In this document: one piece after another, positions 16,336 through 25,119 of the stretch
How the letters are laid out: every line of letters begins with the position of its first letter
Numbering within the stretch: the stretch's first letter is position 1
Assembly: GCF_001598375.1 (NCBI RefSeq)
Contig: NZ_BCYV01000014.1
Location: 163,317-227,316 of the forward strand
Source of the DNA: Novosphingobium capsulatum NBRC 12533
Lineage (GTDB): Bacteria; Pseudomonadota; Alphaproteobacteria; Sphingomonadales; Sphingomonadaceae
DNA: 64,000 nt
Direction of reading: 5' to 3'
Notes under the pieces: model-generated
Database searches by the model: none
What the model saw: only the letters and a program-made list of their open reading frames with translations
Told to the model about the DNA's origin: nothing
Program-made: the position numbers and the translations under genes

Positions 16336-17601
16336 ATGGATCAGCGCGTTGCAGCAAAACCGCAGGTGACGGCAACGCCATCGGCTCTGTCGGAATTTCG
16401 CCGCGGGTGGAGCAGCGTGCTGGCTGCCGCGCTTGGCGTGGGCGTGGGTACCACCGGGCTGCCGTTCTACAGTTTCGGCCTGTTCATTGCGCCGCTCTCC
16501 GCCGCCTACGGCTGGTCGCGCGGCCAGATCGGGCTGGGCATGACCTGCCTCAGCCTGGGCGCAATCCTGCTCTCGCCGTTTCTGGGAACGGCGATCGACC
16601 GGCTCGGCGTGCGCCGCATCGCGCTCGTGTCGCTGGCAGGCCTTGCCGTCGGCTTTGCCTTGCTGGCCGCTGCGCTCGGCTCGCTGCCGGCTTTCTATGC
16701 GGCCTGGATCGCGTTGGCATTTCTGGGGGTTGGCACAACGCCGATCACGTGGACGCGCCCGATCGCACTACTGTTCGATCGCGGGCGCGGGCTGGCATTG
16801 GGCCTCACGCTGCTGGGCACTGGGCTTGTCGCGCTGACGGCGCCGCCGCTGCTGGCCGCGATCATCGCCACCTGGGGGCCGCGCGGCGGCTATCTGGCGA
16901 TGGCGGGCGTGGTCGTGCTGGTGGTCATGCCAGTGGTCGCGGCCGGCCTGCGCGAAGGCCCGTCAGGGCGCAGCGACGCCGTGCCGCACCCCCGTTCTGG
17001 CCTGACGCGCCAGCAGGCACTGCGCTCGCGCCAGTTCTGGCAGATTGCCATCGGCGTGTTCCTTCTGATCGTGGCCCAGTCGGGCGCGACCGTTCATCTC
17101 GTGCCGTTCCTGGCTGACCACGGTCTTACCCCTGGCCTTGCCGCCAAGATGGCAGGATCGCTTGGGATTTCGGTCATCGTCGGGCGCGTGGTGATTGGCC
17201 TGCTGCTCGATCTGCTGCCGGGCACCCTGGTGGCGCGCTGCGTCCTGCTGATGCCCGCCGCTGCCTTGGCGCTGCTGTTCCTGGCAGGGCCTTCGCTGCC
17301 GATGACGGCCTTGGCGATCCTGCTGCTGGGGTTTGCCGCCGGTGCCGAGACCGATCTGGTTGCCTACCTGACGAGCCGCTATTTCGGGATGCGGGCCTAT
17401 GGCGCGATCTATGGCCTGCTCATGTCCTGCTTTTCGCTGGGCGCAGCCCTGGGCGCGCCGCTGGCGGGCTGGTCGTTCGACCTGACGAAAAGTTATGACG
17501 GCGCAATTTTCGGCGGCATCGCCTGCTTTGTTGCCGCTGCGGTGCTGCTGGGAACGCTGGGCGCCTATCCCACAGACCGCGTGGACGAAGAGCCGGCCTG
17601 A
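16336..17601 (+). CDS. MFS transporter (monocarboxylate/oxalate-formate antiporter-like)
   Basis: 421 residues with about 12 hydrophobic helices. The first helix contains GVGVGTTGLPFYSFGLFIAP, and YGWSRGQIGLGMT follows as in the OFA / monocarboxylate porter branch. DRLGVRRIAL is the loop 2-3 motif. Start at ATG 16336 after CAGGAGCAGG. Likely imports or exports a carboxylate across the inner membrane. It is paired with the divergent TonB receptor. Confidence 0.88.
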   Translation: MDQRVAAKPQVTATPSALSEFRRGWSSVLAAALGVGVGTTGLPFYSFGLFIAPLSAAYGWSRGQIGLGMTCLSLGAILLSPFLGTAIDRLGVRRIALVSLAGLAVGFALLAAALGSLPAFYAAWIALAFLGVGTTPITWTRPIALLFDRGRGLALGLTLLGTGLVALTAPPLLAAIIATWGPRGGYLAMAGVVVLVVMPVVAAGLREGPSGRSDAVPHPRSGLTRQQALRSRQFWQIAIGVFLLIVAQSGATVHLVPFLADHGLTPGLAAKMAGSLGISVIVGRVVIGLLLDLLPGTLVARCVLLMPAAALALLFLAGPSLPMTALAILLLGFAAGAETDLVAYLTSRYFGMRAYGAIYGLLMSCFSLGAALGAPLAGWSFDLTKSYDGAIFGGIACFVAAAVLLGTLGAYPTDRVDEEPA

Positions 17602-17625
17602 ACAGCGCCGCGATCCGGGATGCGG

Positions 17626-18093
17626 TCAGGCCAACAGCCCGATCGCCATTGTCAGCAGCCCCAGCCCGGTTGCCATCATCAACCGCAGCCTCTGCCATCC
17701 TGCCGGCCACTGCACGTGCCGCGCCAGCGCGCGGTCTGCCAGCGGGCTGGCCAGGATCAGCAGGCCAAGCGTCATCAGTTCCGGCCGTGGCCAAGGGGCG
17801 CCGACGCACCAGGGCAGCAGCATGGCCCAGCCGATCAGGCTGGGCACCACGGCCAAGACGTGGAACCAGGCTTCCTTCACCCCGGCCAGCATGCCGGCCA
17901 TCCACCACAATCCTCCCAGAAACGACAGGATCAGCGCGGCATAGCAGCAGGCGGCGGCCAGCGCGGTCCAGCGATCCTCGCCACCATGGAGCACCATCAG
18001 CAGGCAGAACGCCTGCGGCGCAATGCCGGCAAGGCCAAGGACAACGAGCGGGCGGGGCAGGGCAGTGATCGACATGGCCGAGCAAAGCACCAT
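17626..18093 (-). CDS. DUF3429 domain-containing membrane protein
   Basis: About 155 residues with four to five membrane helices. The block LPRPLVVLGLAGIAPQAF and the later ALILSFLGGLWWMAGM match DUF3429, a small inner-membrane family of unknown function. Start uncertain: ATG 18093 is used, ATG 18075 is possible, and TTG 18111 opens the frame. It lies just downstream of the PQQ dehydrogenase and is probably co-transcribed with it. It converges on the MFS gene with a 24-nt gap. Confidence 0.75.
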   Translation of the reverse strand: MVLCSAMSITALPRPLVVLGLAGIAPQAFCLLMVLHGGEDRWTALAAACCYAALILSFLGGLWWMAGMLAGVKEAWFHVLAVVPSLIGWAMLLPWCVGAPWPRPELMTLGLLILASPLADRALARHVQWPAGWQRLRLMMATGLGLLTMAIGLLA

Positions 18094-18130
18094 TACCGCC
18101 CCGCCCGGCAAGCTGCCCTTTCAGGCGAGA

Positions 18131-20518
18131 TCAGGATTTGGGCAGGGCATAGGCAATGATGGAATCGCCCAGCCGTGTGCCCAGCGAACCGTGGCCGCCG
18201 GCCACCACCACCACGAACTGCCGCCCGCTGGCCGGAGAGCGATAGGTCATCGGCGTGGCCTGGGCCCCAGCGGGCAGCCGTGCGCGCCACAGCACGCGGC
18301 CGGTGGTGGTGTCATAGGCGCGCAGGTAATAGTCGAGCGAGGCGGCCATGAACGAGAGCCCGCCGCCGGTCATCATCGGCCCGCCGAGCGAGGGCACGCC
18401 CAGCTTGAGCGGAATGGGCAGCGGCGTTTCATCACGGATCGTGCCGTTGGCATGGCGCCACGCCACCTTGCCGGTGACAAGATCGATCCCGGCGACATAG
18501 CCCCACGGCGGCGATTGGCACGGCAGGCCAAGGCGCGAGAGGAATGGCCCCATCGACACGGCGAACGGCGCGCCGGCGTTGGGATTGAAGCCATGTTCGG
18601 CCGAACCGCCGCGATCGGATGCACCCGCCGGCCCGTCCTTGCCATTGCCTGCGCCCGGCCGCTGCGGGATCAGGCGATCGACAAAGGCCATGTAGTTGGG
18701 ATGGGCAAAAGCCACCTGGCGCACCGGATCGATGGCGAGGCCGCCCCAGTCCATCACCCCGAAATTGCCGGGAAATACCAATGTGCCGCGGGTCGAGGGC
18801 GGGGTGAACGGCCCTTCGTGGCGATAGCGGCGAAAGGCGATGCGGCAGGCCATCTGGTCAAACAGCGTGGCGCCCCACATGTCTGCCTCGCGAATGCGCG
18901 GCGGCATCAGCGAGATTGCCGAAATCGGCTGGGTGGGCGAGGTGAAATCGCCTGGCGCTGCGCCGCCGGGCACGCGCATTTCGTGTACCGGCTGGACGGG
19001 CAAGCCGGTGCGGCGATCGAGCACGAAGATGTTGCCGGTCTTGGTCGATTGCACCAGCGCGGGCACGCGGCCCTTGCCGGGAATGGTCAGGTCAACCAGC
19101 GCGGGCTGGGCCGGTACGTCCATGTCCCACAGATCGTGGTGCACGGTCTGGAACACCCAGCGCGCCTTGCCGGTCTTGATGTCGAGCGCCAGAATCGAGG
19201 TGGCAAAGCGCTCGGTATTGGGCGGGCGGTTGCCGCCCCACTGGTCGATCGCGCCCATGCCCATCGGCAGGTAGATGAGGCCAAGGTCTTCATCGGCCGC
19301 CGCCGTGCTCCAGCTGTTGGGGGTGGAGGGCACGGGGGGATGGTTCGGCCCGAGGGGAGCGGTGTCTTCCGGCCGGCCGGGATCGAACGCCCACACCGGC
19401 TTGCCGGTGGCGATGTCAAAAGCCTGGATCGCGCCCGAGGGCATATGGATCGACGCGTTGTCATAGATCGCCCCGCCCACCACGACGAGGCCGCGCGTTA
19501 CCAGCGGGGCCGAGGTGAACTGGAACCAGCCCGGCTTGAGGCCGGGGCCGGTGACGGCAAGGTTGACGGCGCCACCCTTGCCAAAGCCGGGGCACAGCCG
19601 CCCGGTATGCGCGTCGAGCGCGATCAGGCGGGCATCGGCCGTGGCCATGATGATCCGCTGCGGGCACGATCCATCGGCGCTGCGCGTGGCGCCGGGCCAG
19701 TTGGCATCGTGATACGATACGCCCCGGCAGGTCAGGTGCTGAACATGGCTGGGCACCTGCATGTGCGGATCATAGCGCCAGCGCACTGCCCCGGTTTCGG
19801 CGTCGAGCGCCAGCACGATATTGTGCGGGGTGCAGGCATAGAGCGTATCGCCGACCTTGATCGGGGTGAGTTCATAAGTGATTTCTTCCGGGTCCCCCGG
19901 GCGGCGGCTGTCGCCGGTGTCCATCCGCCAGACCTGCTTGAGTCCGCTGACATTGGCCGGGGTCAACTGCGCGAGCGGCGACCACTTGGTGCCGGCCCAG
20001 GTATGGCCATAGGCCAGCCAGTCCCCGGCGTCGGTGCCGGCGGCCAACGCCGGCGCGGCGCCACGCGCGCCGGGCAAGGCGCCTTCCCATTCGTGCGGGC
20101 TGCGCAGCATGGCGGCAAGGCCGATCGCGCCGGCCAGGATCAGGGCGAGCGCCAGCGGCCCGGCATTGCGCCACCAGCCCGGCCGGGCGGGCACCAGCCG
20201 CCGCGTGATCCAGGGCAGCAACAGCAGGGCGCCGAGGATAAAGATCACGTCGCCACGCGGCACCAGCGCCCACCAGTCCAGCCCGATTTCCACCAGTGCC
20301 CAAGCCAGCGTGGCCACCACCAGCGCGGCATAGAGGTGCAGCGCCGCCACCTGGCGCCGCCACAGCAGCACGGCGCAGGCGATAAGGGCCAGCCCCGCCG
20401 GGGCATAGAACCAGCTGCCGCCTTCGATCGCGAGCCACAATCCCCCGCCCAATAGCACCAAGCCGCACAGGGCCAGGACGATCGCCATGATCGCCAGGAG
20501 CTTGGAAGTCTTGGCCAT
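18131..20518 (-). CDS. Membrane-bound PQQ-dependent dehydrogenase, glucose/quinate/shikimate family
   Basis: 795 residues, about the length of E. coli Gcd. Five N-terminal membrane helices (within residues 1-150) anchor it, and the ubiquinone-reducing eight-bladed propeller faces the periplasm. Propeller W-motifs are visible (for example GAVRWRYD, GKPVWAFD and GKARWVFQ), with HDLWDMDVPAQP and GTLVFPGNFGVMDWGG as family signatures. It oxidises a sugar or cyclic polyol to a lactone or ketone in the periplasm. PQQ biosynthesis genes are not here. Start at ATG 20518; longer frames are implausible. Glucose versus quinate cannot be decided. Confidence 0.92.
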   Translation of the reverse strand: MAKTSKLLAIMAIVLALCGLVLLGGGLWLAIEGGSWFYAPAGLALIACAVLLWRRQVAALHLYAALVVATLAWALVEIGLDWWALVPRGDVIFILGALLLLPWITRRLVPARPGWWRNAGPLALALILAGAIGLAAMLRSPHEWEGALPGARGAAPALAAGTDAGDWLAYGHTWAGTKWSPLAQLTPANVSGLKQVWRMDTGDSRRPGDPEEITYELTPIKVGDTLYACTPHNIVLALDAETGAVRWRYDPHMQVPSHVQHLTCRGVSYHDANWPGATRSADGSCPQRIIMATADARLIALDAHTGRLCPGFGKGGAVNLAVTGPGLKPGWFQFTSAPLVTRGLVVVGGAIYDNASIHMPSGAIQAFDIATGKPVWAFDPGRPEDTAPLGPNHPPVPSTPNSWSTAAADEDLGLIYLPMGMGAIDQWGGNRPPNTERFATSILALDIKTGKARWVFQTVHHDLWDMDVPAQPALVDLTIPGKGRVPALVQSTKTGNIFVLDRRTGLPVQPVHEMRVPGGAAPGDFTSPTQPISAISLMPPRIREADMWGATLFDQMACRIAFRRYRHEGPFTPPSTRGTLVFPGNFGVMDWGGLAIDPVRQVAFAHPNYMAFVDRLIPQRPGAGNGKDGPAGASDRGGSAEHGFNPNAGAPFAVSMGPFLSRLGLPCQSPPWGYVAGIDLVTGKVAWRHANGTIRDETPLPIPLKLGVPSLGGPMMTGGGLSFMAASLDYYLRAYDTTTGRVLWRARLPAGAQATPMTYRSPASGRQFVVVVAGGHGSLGTRLGDSIIAYALPKS

Positions 20519-20882
20519 TGCTGCTGTTTCCCTGTCTTCGCCGGTGGTTATGGGGCGCCAGGAGAGAACTCGTATTTGCACCCATTTATCCCTCAATTCC
20601 GCCACTTTTTTTGGCAGCGATCTTCTGCATGGTACCCTAAGCGATACCCTCAAAATTTTCTTGGGGAGGTTTGAGTTCTTGGTGCCATCGAATCACCCCG
20701 CCGAGGGCGCGGCGTAACTATTACGGAGTCCGGACCGTGAAGATACAGTTGTAGGATAGTGGCGCCGGAACGTGGGGCCGCTGCATCATCGAATATGATG
20801 GGGCGAGCTACTTTTATACGATTCATCAACGGTTGCACTTACGCTTCTCACGCCGACATCGTGTCAAACGGCGTGCAAATTT
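20519..20882. other. Intergenic region, no intact gene
   Basis: About 360 bp, lower in GC than its surroundings, between the PQQ dehydrogenase start and the ISL3 remnant. It should include the dehydrogenase promoter. No recognisable gene, terminator or strong dyad was seen. Confidence 0.5.
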
Positions 20883-21261
20883 GGGTTTGACTCACATTCC
20901 GTGCAATTCGGCTCATGTTGGCGCCATAACCCTGGCTTTGAGCAGGTCGATTTTGGCGCGCCCAGTACCATCTGGCGCGTGATGACCTTTAAGCGGTTGA
21001 CCTTGCCCTCGACCTGACGGCTGGACCGCGGCGTCGAGATCGCGGCGGCCATCGCATCCTTGTCGGCCTCGACGCTAGCGGCGAACGCAGCGAGCTTGGT
21101 CTTCGCCGCCATGGCGATCCACGGATCGAGCCGTGCCTTCTCCTTCGAGCGCATCATCGCGTGGAAGCGATCAAGCGCATCGCGTGTGGCGATCAGCGCG
21201 GGCACGGCCTTCTCAATCACTGCGTTGATTAGGGCGGCCTGGGCCGAATCGGCATTGCGAT
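20883..21261 (-). pseudogene. C-terminal remnant of an ISL3-family transposase
   Basis: The minus strand encodes about 90 residues of the ISL3 transposase C-terminus (DPWIAMAAKTKLAAFAASV, then VEGKVNRLKVITRQM). Two extra bases near 20965 break the frame: ATG-G-TAC-T-GGG where ATG-TAC-GGG is expected. The terminal GRAKIDLLKARVMAPT reappears in another frame and stops at 20913. The presumed IS end, GGGTTTGACTCACATTCC, is at 20883. The N-terminal three quarters of the transposase is missing. Inactive. Confidence 0.8.
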
Positions 21262-21737
21262 CGGTAGTCTGGGATTAGTTCGGCCTATCGGTGACGCGCT
21301 TTACATTGAGACGCAAGCTGCAGGCGATGGGCTAAAGAAAGCTGTCCGCCCGTCCCCGTCGCCCTGGGGCCATATCGCCGGCCAACCTACGGAGTCAGCG
21401 GCTCGCTGAATGTGTACCGGGGGCAAAGCACGTGCGTGCAACGGAACCGTCAAAACGACAACTGCAGTCTGACGCCATTCCCGCTGATCGGCGCTCGGAT
21501 CGGCTGTGAATCGACGTTGAGGGCATCGCACCGTCCGAGCAAATCGCGAGGGTGGCCGCCAGCTGGCGTGACATGTCGACAATCCCGTTGACCACAATCC
21601 GCCGTTCCACGAGCAAACCTGGTAGCCGCCAGTTCGGCGGCGTGAACAAATTCCACAACCCCTTCGGGGCTGGACCTAAAATCGTCATTTCCGCGTCGGC
21701 TCGTCGCACAATATTCCCGATATTGCGCGTCCTCGCC
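21262..21737. other. Degenerate sequence between two IS elements
   Basis: About 475 bp with no convincing gene. A minus-strand frame ends in ISGNGVRLQLSF followed by a stop at 21450, reminiscent of the Phe-ended last strand of an outer-membrane barrel. The preceding residues are not receptor-like, so a decayed receptor end is only a guess. Confidence 0.3.
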
Positions 21738-22218
21738 TCCTTGAACTGGCGGTTTTTGCCTCCAGCCGGGCGCTGTGGACAAATTTGAGCCAGTATCTGG
21801 TTGTGGCGAGATGGACCATGCCGAGGAAGCTGTTTGCCAGTTGGTCGTATCTGGTGGCGATGGCGCGGTTGATCTTGAGATGGCCGAACATACACTCGAT
21901 GCGATTGCGCTGCTTGTAGAGCGCCCGATCATATTCGATCTTCACGCGGCGGTTTGACCGGCCGGGGATGACTGCCTTGATCTTTCGCTCGGCGAGATCG
22001 GCGCGGATGGCATCGGCGTCATAGCCTTTGTCCGCAAGGAAGGCATCGGGTGCCTGCTCAGGCAGGTCGATCAAATCATCATAGGCCTTGCAATCCGCCG
22101 CCTCGCCGCCCGTCAGGTGGAAGGCGACTGGCCGTCCATGGGCATCAGCCAGACAGTGAAGTTTACTGGTGAACCCGCCCCGCGAGCGGCCAAGAGCGCG
22201 TCGATGAGTCCCCCCTTT
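21685..22218 (-). CDS. IS5-family transposase OrfB (after -1 frameshift)
   Basis: C-terminal catalytic half. SRGGFTSKLHCLADAHGRPV leads to the second Asp in LADKGYDADAIR, and YKQRNRIECMFGHLKINR carries the catalytic Glu, completing DDE. After YWLKFVHSA the frame runs on for about 33 more residues across the left IS end to a stop at 21685; relatives usually stop near this point. The tail may be readthrough from a lost stop or from end rearrangement. Probably expressed only as an OrfAB fusion. Confidence 0.8.
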   Translation of the reverse strand, partial: KGGTHRRALGRSRGGFTSKLHCLADAHGRPVAFHLTGGEAADCKAYDDLIDLPEQAPDAFLADKGYDADAIRADLAERKIKAVIPGRSNRRVKIEYDRALYKQRNRIECMFGHLKINRAIATRYDQLANSFLGMVHLATTRYWLKFVHSARLEAKTASSRRRGRAISGILCDEPTRK

Positions 22219-22580
22219 CCGCCCGCTGCCGAAACATGGGCGCGAACGGTGGTGCTGTCGATGCTGTAGTGGCCGCTGTCCGCCATGATCTCGGCCAGCG
22301 TCACGGCGACGGCCTCCCAGACCCCGGCCTCGCTCCACCGCCGGAACCGGCTATAGATGGTGTTCCAACTGCCATATTTGGGCGGGACATCGCGCCACGG
22401 AGCGCCGCAGCGGAGGCGCCACAGGATGCCATTGATGATGGAGCGGTTCTGCTCGGGCGGCATGCCTCGGCCACGGTTTGCAGGCTCGATGGGCAATAAG
22501 CCCTTCAGAACACGCCATTCCGCTTCTGTAAGATCGCCCCTGCTCAAGCCTGCCTCCAAAAAAGCAGCCTTGAATCAAGG
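21738..22580 (-). mobile_element. IS5-family element, IS427-like group, about 0.84 kb
   Basis: A two-frame DDE transposase is flanked by imperfect inverted ends: CCTTGATTCAAGGCTGC at the right end (22580 inward on the minus strand) and CCTTGAACTGGCGGTTTTTG at the left end near 21738. Ends are estimated to within about 10 bp; target duplications could not be assigned. Confidence 0.75.
22113..22559 (-). CDS. IS5-family transposase OrfA
   Basis: N-terminal transposase half with DLTEAEWRVLKGLLPIE (the IS5 helix-turn-helix domain DUF4096), NGILWRLRCGAPWRDVP and the first catalytic Asp in YSIDSTTVRAH. A TTG at 22559 opens the frame, and TTG at 22547 (SRGDLTE) is also possible. A minus-strand AAAGGGGGG at 22210-22218 is a typical slippery site that moves ribosomes into the OrfB frame. 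Without slippage the frame continues to 22113. Confidence 0.85.
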   Translation of the reverse strand: MEAGLSRGDLTEAEWRVLKGLLPIEPANRGRGMPPEQNRSIINGILWRLRCGAPWRDVPPKYGSWNTIYSRFRRWSEAGVWEAVAVTLAEIMADSGHYSIDSTTVRAHVSAAGGKGGLIDALLAARGAGSPVNFTVWLMPMDGQSPST

Positions 22581-22644
22581 CTTGGTGGCAGCGTCAGCTA
22601 TAGATCCGGTGGCGATAGCGATCCGAACCATATATGCCTGCCAT

Positions 22645-22929
22645 ATGGCATCGGACCTCTTCACATTCATCTGCGAATACGAGGGCGGGACATACGTCTC
22701 CCAAGTCCTTGCCATCGATCACGAAAAAGCACTGGTCGAATGGGCCACCCTGCTGCGCAAAGAACAGCCGATCGAGGGGGCATCGGATCACATCGCACAA
22801 GCCGCCTGCGATGAGTTGTACAGCCATATTGTGCCCCTGACTGGACTAACAGGTGTTTGGTGCTGGAGCGCAACGGTCATGGATGACCTTGCTCTGGTCA
22901 ACATCGTCCGTTCAGCGCAACCGTCATAA
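22645..22929 (+). CDS. Conserved hypothetical protein, 94 residues
   Basis: Small acidic protein starting MASDLFTFICEYEGGTYVSQ and ending near GVWCWSATVMDDLALVNIV. No signal peptide or membrane helix. It has the look of a compact single-domain protein with two beta hairpins and two helices. It begins 65 nt beyond the IS right end, so its native promoter may have been displaced. The function is not recognised. Confidence 0.65.
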   Translation: MASDLFTFICEYEGGTYVSQVLAIDHEKALVEWATLLRKEQPIEGASDHIAQAACDELYSHIVPLTGLTGVWCWSATVMDDLALVNIVRSAQPS

Positions 22930-23121
22930 CCGATAGTCCGCTTCAAGCGCCAATTTGTCTACGCCGCCTAATGTCCCATGCTTTTGAGGCCATTGCTGTG
23001 CACTCACTGCTGAACCCCAGTGGAGTGGGGTAGACAACGCGCGGAAATGTCAAATTAGAAAGGAATGTGAGCCAGATCTACCTTTGAACGTCTAGGGACA
23101 ACCTTGATTGTTACCGATTGG

Positions 23122-23886
23122 CTACCTTGAGCATTGCATTGCGATATTCTGCCGCTCTGGAAAGTCTGCCTGGTTGGCGCGGATGAGCTTTTCCATCGCG
23201 ATGCCGGCCTGGTCGACCATGCCTGCTGCAACGGCATCGAACAGTTCCCAATGCTCGGCAATCGTATCCCGTGGCTTCGAGCCGCTGTTGCCCTGGAATT
23301 CGGTGTACCAAAGCACAAAAGTACCAAGGCTGTTGCCGAGGTTGACCAGCGGCGGATTACCAGTCGCCTGCACGATGATGCTGTAGAACCGACGGTTTGC
23401 CGCCTGGCCTTCGTCGGTGGCGAGCGTATGGCGTTCCATCGTCTGGAGCGATTTGCGCATATCGGCGATATGGTCGAGCGTGCGGCGCATCGCGGCCAGG
23501 CGCGCCATCGCCGGCTCGATGATCAGGCGCATTTCGAACAGCCCATCCAGCACCGATTCGGAGGCGCCGCCTTCAAACATCCAGGCCATCACGTCGGGAT
23601 CGAGCATGGCCCAACGCGTGATCGGCAAGACGATCGTTCCCGTGCGTTGGCGGGATTCCACCAAACCCTTGGCGGTGAGAATACGGATCGCCTCGCGATA
23701 AGCGCTGCGCGAGACGCTCAACTGCTCGCTCGATTCGATTTCAGTGCTGAGGATATCGCCGGGCTGGTGCCGGCCGGTGACGATCGCGACTCCCAAATCA
23801 TGGGCTATGCTTTTGTGAAGGCTTGATTTTTTCTTTCGGCCGCCACCTTTCGCCGAAGGACTCGCAGGATGGGCTGCAGCAGTCAT
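23122..23886 (-). CDS. GntR family regulator, FadR (FCD) subfamily
   Basis: 254 residues. The N-terminal winged helix (about 25-95) includes PGDILSTEIESSEQLSVSRSAYREAIRIL and the wing SRQRTGTIVLP. The all-helical FCD ligand domain has FEMRLIIEPAMARLAA and the late HWELFDAV, with His residues able to hold a metal. Start at ATG 23886 after GGAAG; a TTG at 23901 is an alternative. It is divergent from the DUF3237 / carotenoid oxygenase genes and probably represses them until a small organic acid binds. Confidence 0.9.
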   Translation of the reverse strand: MTAAAHPASPSAKGGGRKKKSSLHKSIAHDLGVAIVTGRHQPGDILSTEIESSEQLSVSRSAYREAIRILTAKGLVESRQRTGTIVLPITRWAMLDPDVMAWMFEGGASESVLDGLFEMRLIIEPAMARLAAMRRTLDHIADMRKSLQTMERHTLATDEGQAANRRFYSIIVQATGNPPLVNLGNSLGTFVLWYTEFQGNSGSKPRDTIAEHWELFDAVAAGMVDQAGIAMEKLIRANQADFPERQNIAMQCSR

Positions 23887-24314
23887 ATCTTGTTCTTCCA
23901 ATTTGCGGGGCAGATCATGGAGCCCGACAGCATCGCAATATCAGCAGGCGCGGGTTAGCGGAACCTCATCACGGACGGTCATTACCCTGACAATTCATGC
24001 TGCCCTCAACCGTGCAATGCATAGTCACCAAAAGTGCCCCGATGGCAAGCCGTTGAGCGGGCAATTCGATGATTTATAATGCACTGAATCAGAAGGAATT
24101 GCACGTTTAGCCTTGGCAGATATCAGGCGATGGCGTGCACCCATGTTCCTTGCAATCGATGTCATTTTATCGCTCGATTGGCTGATATCCGGGAAAAGCT
24201 AAATCGAATCGGCTTGAAAAAGCAGACATTATATGGTTAGTCCGCTGCAGCAGGCGCACGAATGCGTCACAATTGGAGCTGGAAATCGCCAGCCCAGGCC
24301 GGGAGAGACATCTG
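23887..24314. promoter_or_regulatory. Divergent control region of GntR and DUF3237 genes
   Basis: 428 bp, AT-richer than the genes, with no coding potential. It carries ATTGCACGTTTA at 24098-24109, found again before the TonB receptor (26682-26693), and the inverted octamer CGTGCAAT at 24011-24018. These are candidate operator elements for the FadR-type regulator. Confidence 0.4.
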
Positions 24315-24917
24315 ATGACCGCTGAAGTATCGCGCCGGAGCATGATTGCAGGCACAGTGGGCGTCGCGGGAATGCTGCCAACCCTGGCTAACGCCGCCAC
24401 CGAAGTTGTCAAAACCCAGACGAGCGCAAACGGCTTCTTGATCCCGCCTGATGCGCGGCCGCCAAGTTTTGAATTTGCCTTTCAGATCCGGATCGAACTG
24501 GGCGAGCGGCTGCGCTATGGGCCGACGTACTGGGGCTTTGATCGTGGCTACGTCGGCGTTCTTGGGGGCACGGTGACGGGGCCGCGTTTTTCCGGAAAAG
24601 TCATTCCGCACAGCGGTGGCGATTGGCCGACCATCCGGCCCGACAACAGCGTGCGTTTTGATGCGCGCTACCTGCTCCAGGCAGATGACGGCACTATCGT
24701 TGCGCTTCACAACACCGGAATCCGCCACGCCGACAAGGCTGTGCTGGATCGCATGCAGCGGTACGAACACGTCGATCCGTCGGAGTATTACATGGGGCTG
24801 ACGCCTCGCTTCGAAGCGCCCGAGGGGCCCCATGAATGGCTCAGCCAGACTATCTTCGTGGGCAAGGCGGATCGCGACAAATCGCACTCCATCTTCACCT
24901 ATTGGGCACTGGTGTGA
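24315..24917 (+). CDS. DUF3237 domain protein with Tat signal
   Basis: 200 residues. The N-terminus SRRSMIAGTVGVAGMLPTL with ANAA cleavage is a twin-arginine signal, so the protein is exported folded. The mature part (FEFAFQIRIELGERLRYGP to SHSIFTYWAL) matches DUF3237 (UPF0311), a beta-barrel family of unknown biochemical function often found in catabolic clusters. A GGGAGAGA ribosome site precedes the ATG at 24315. It is first in a series with the carotenoid oxygenase (203-nt gap). Confidence 0.85.
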   Translation: MTAEVSRRSMIAGTVGVAGMLPTLANAATEVVKTQTSANGFLIPPDARPPSFEFAFQIRIELGERLRYGPTYWGFDRGYVGVLGGTVTGPRFSGKVIPHSGGDWPTIRPDNSVRFDARYLLQADDGTIVALHNTGIRHADKAVLDRMQRYEHVDPSEYYMGLTPRFEAPEGPHEWLSQTIFVGKADRDKSHSIFTYWALV

Positions 24918-25119
24918 CAGGGCATCGCGTCGGCGCCCGCTCGGTGAGCCGTTCGGAAGCCTGACGCCCATTGGGTTGCTGTAAATTCAATTGTCCGGTT
25001 TTTTATAGATGTTCGGCGATTTGCCGATATCCAAATCTCAGAAAGACCGGGCAGGGCCGCCATTCTCGATATTTTCAAGCAACGGATGGCGGGCCGCAAG
25101 CCCGATCTAGGAGAGACAC

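Noticed and set aside
18023..20455. 810-codon open frame on the plus strand
   Set aside because: Lies antisense to the well-supported PQQ dehydrogenase; its product is His/Arg/Gly-rich low-complexity text typical of GC-rich antisense frames.
21395..21737. Possible TonB-receptor C-terminus (ends GNGVRLQLSF)
   Set aside because: Only the last residues look barrel-like; preceding sequence lacks receptor features, so it was left as degenerate DNA.
23014..23031. Hairpin ACCCCA/TGGGGT downstream of the GntR gene
   Set aside because: Six base pairs, no T-tract on either strand; too weak to call a terminator.
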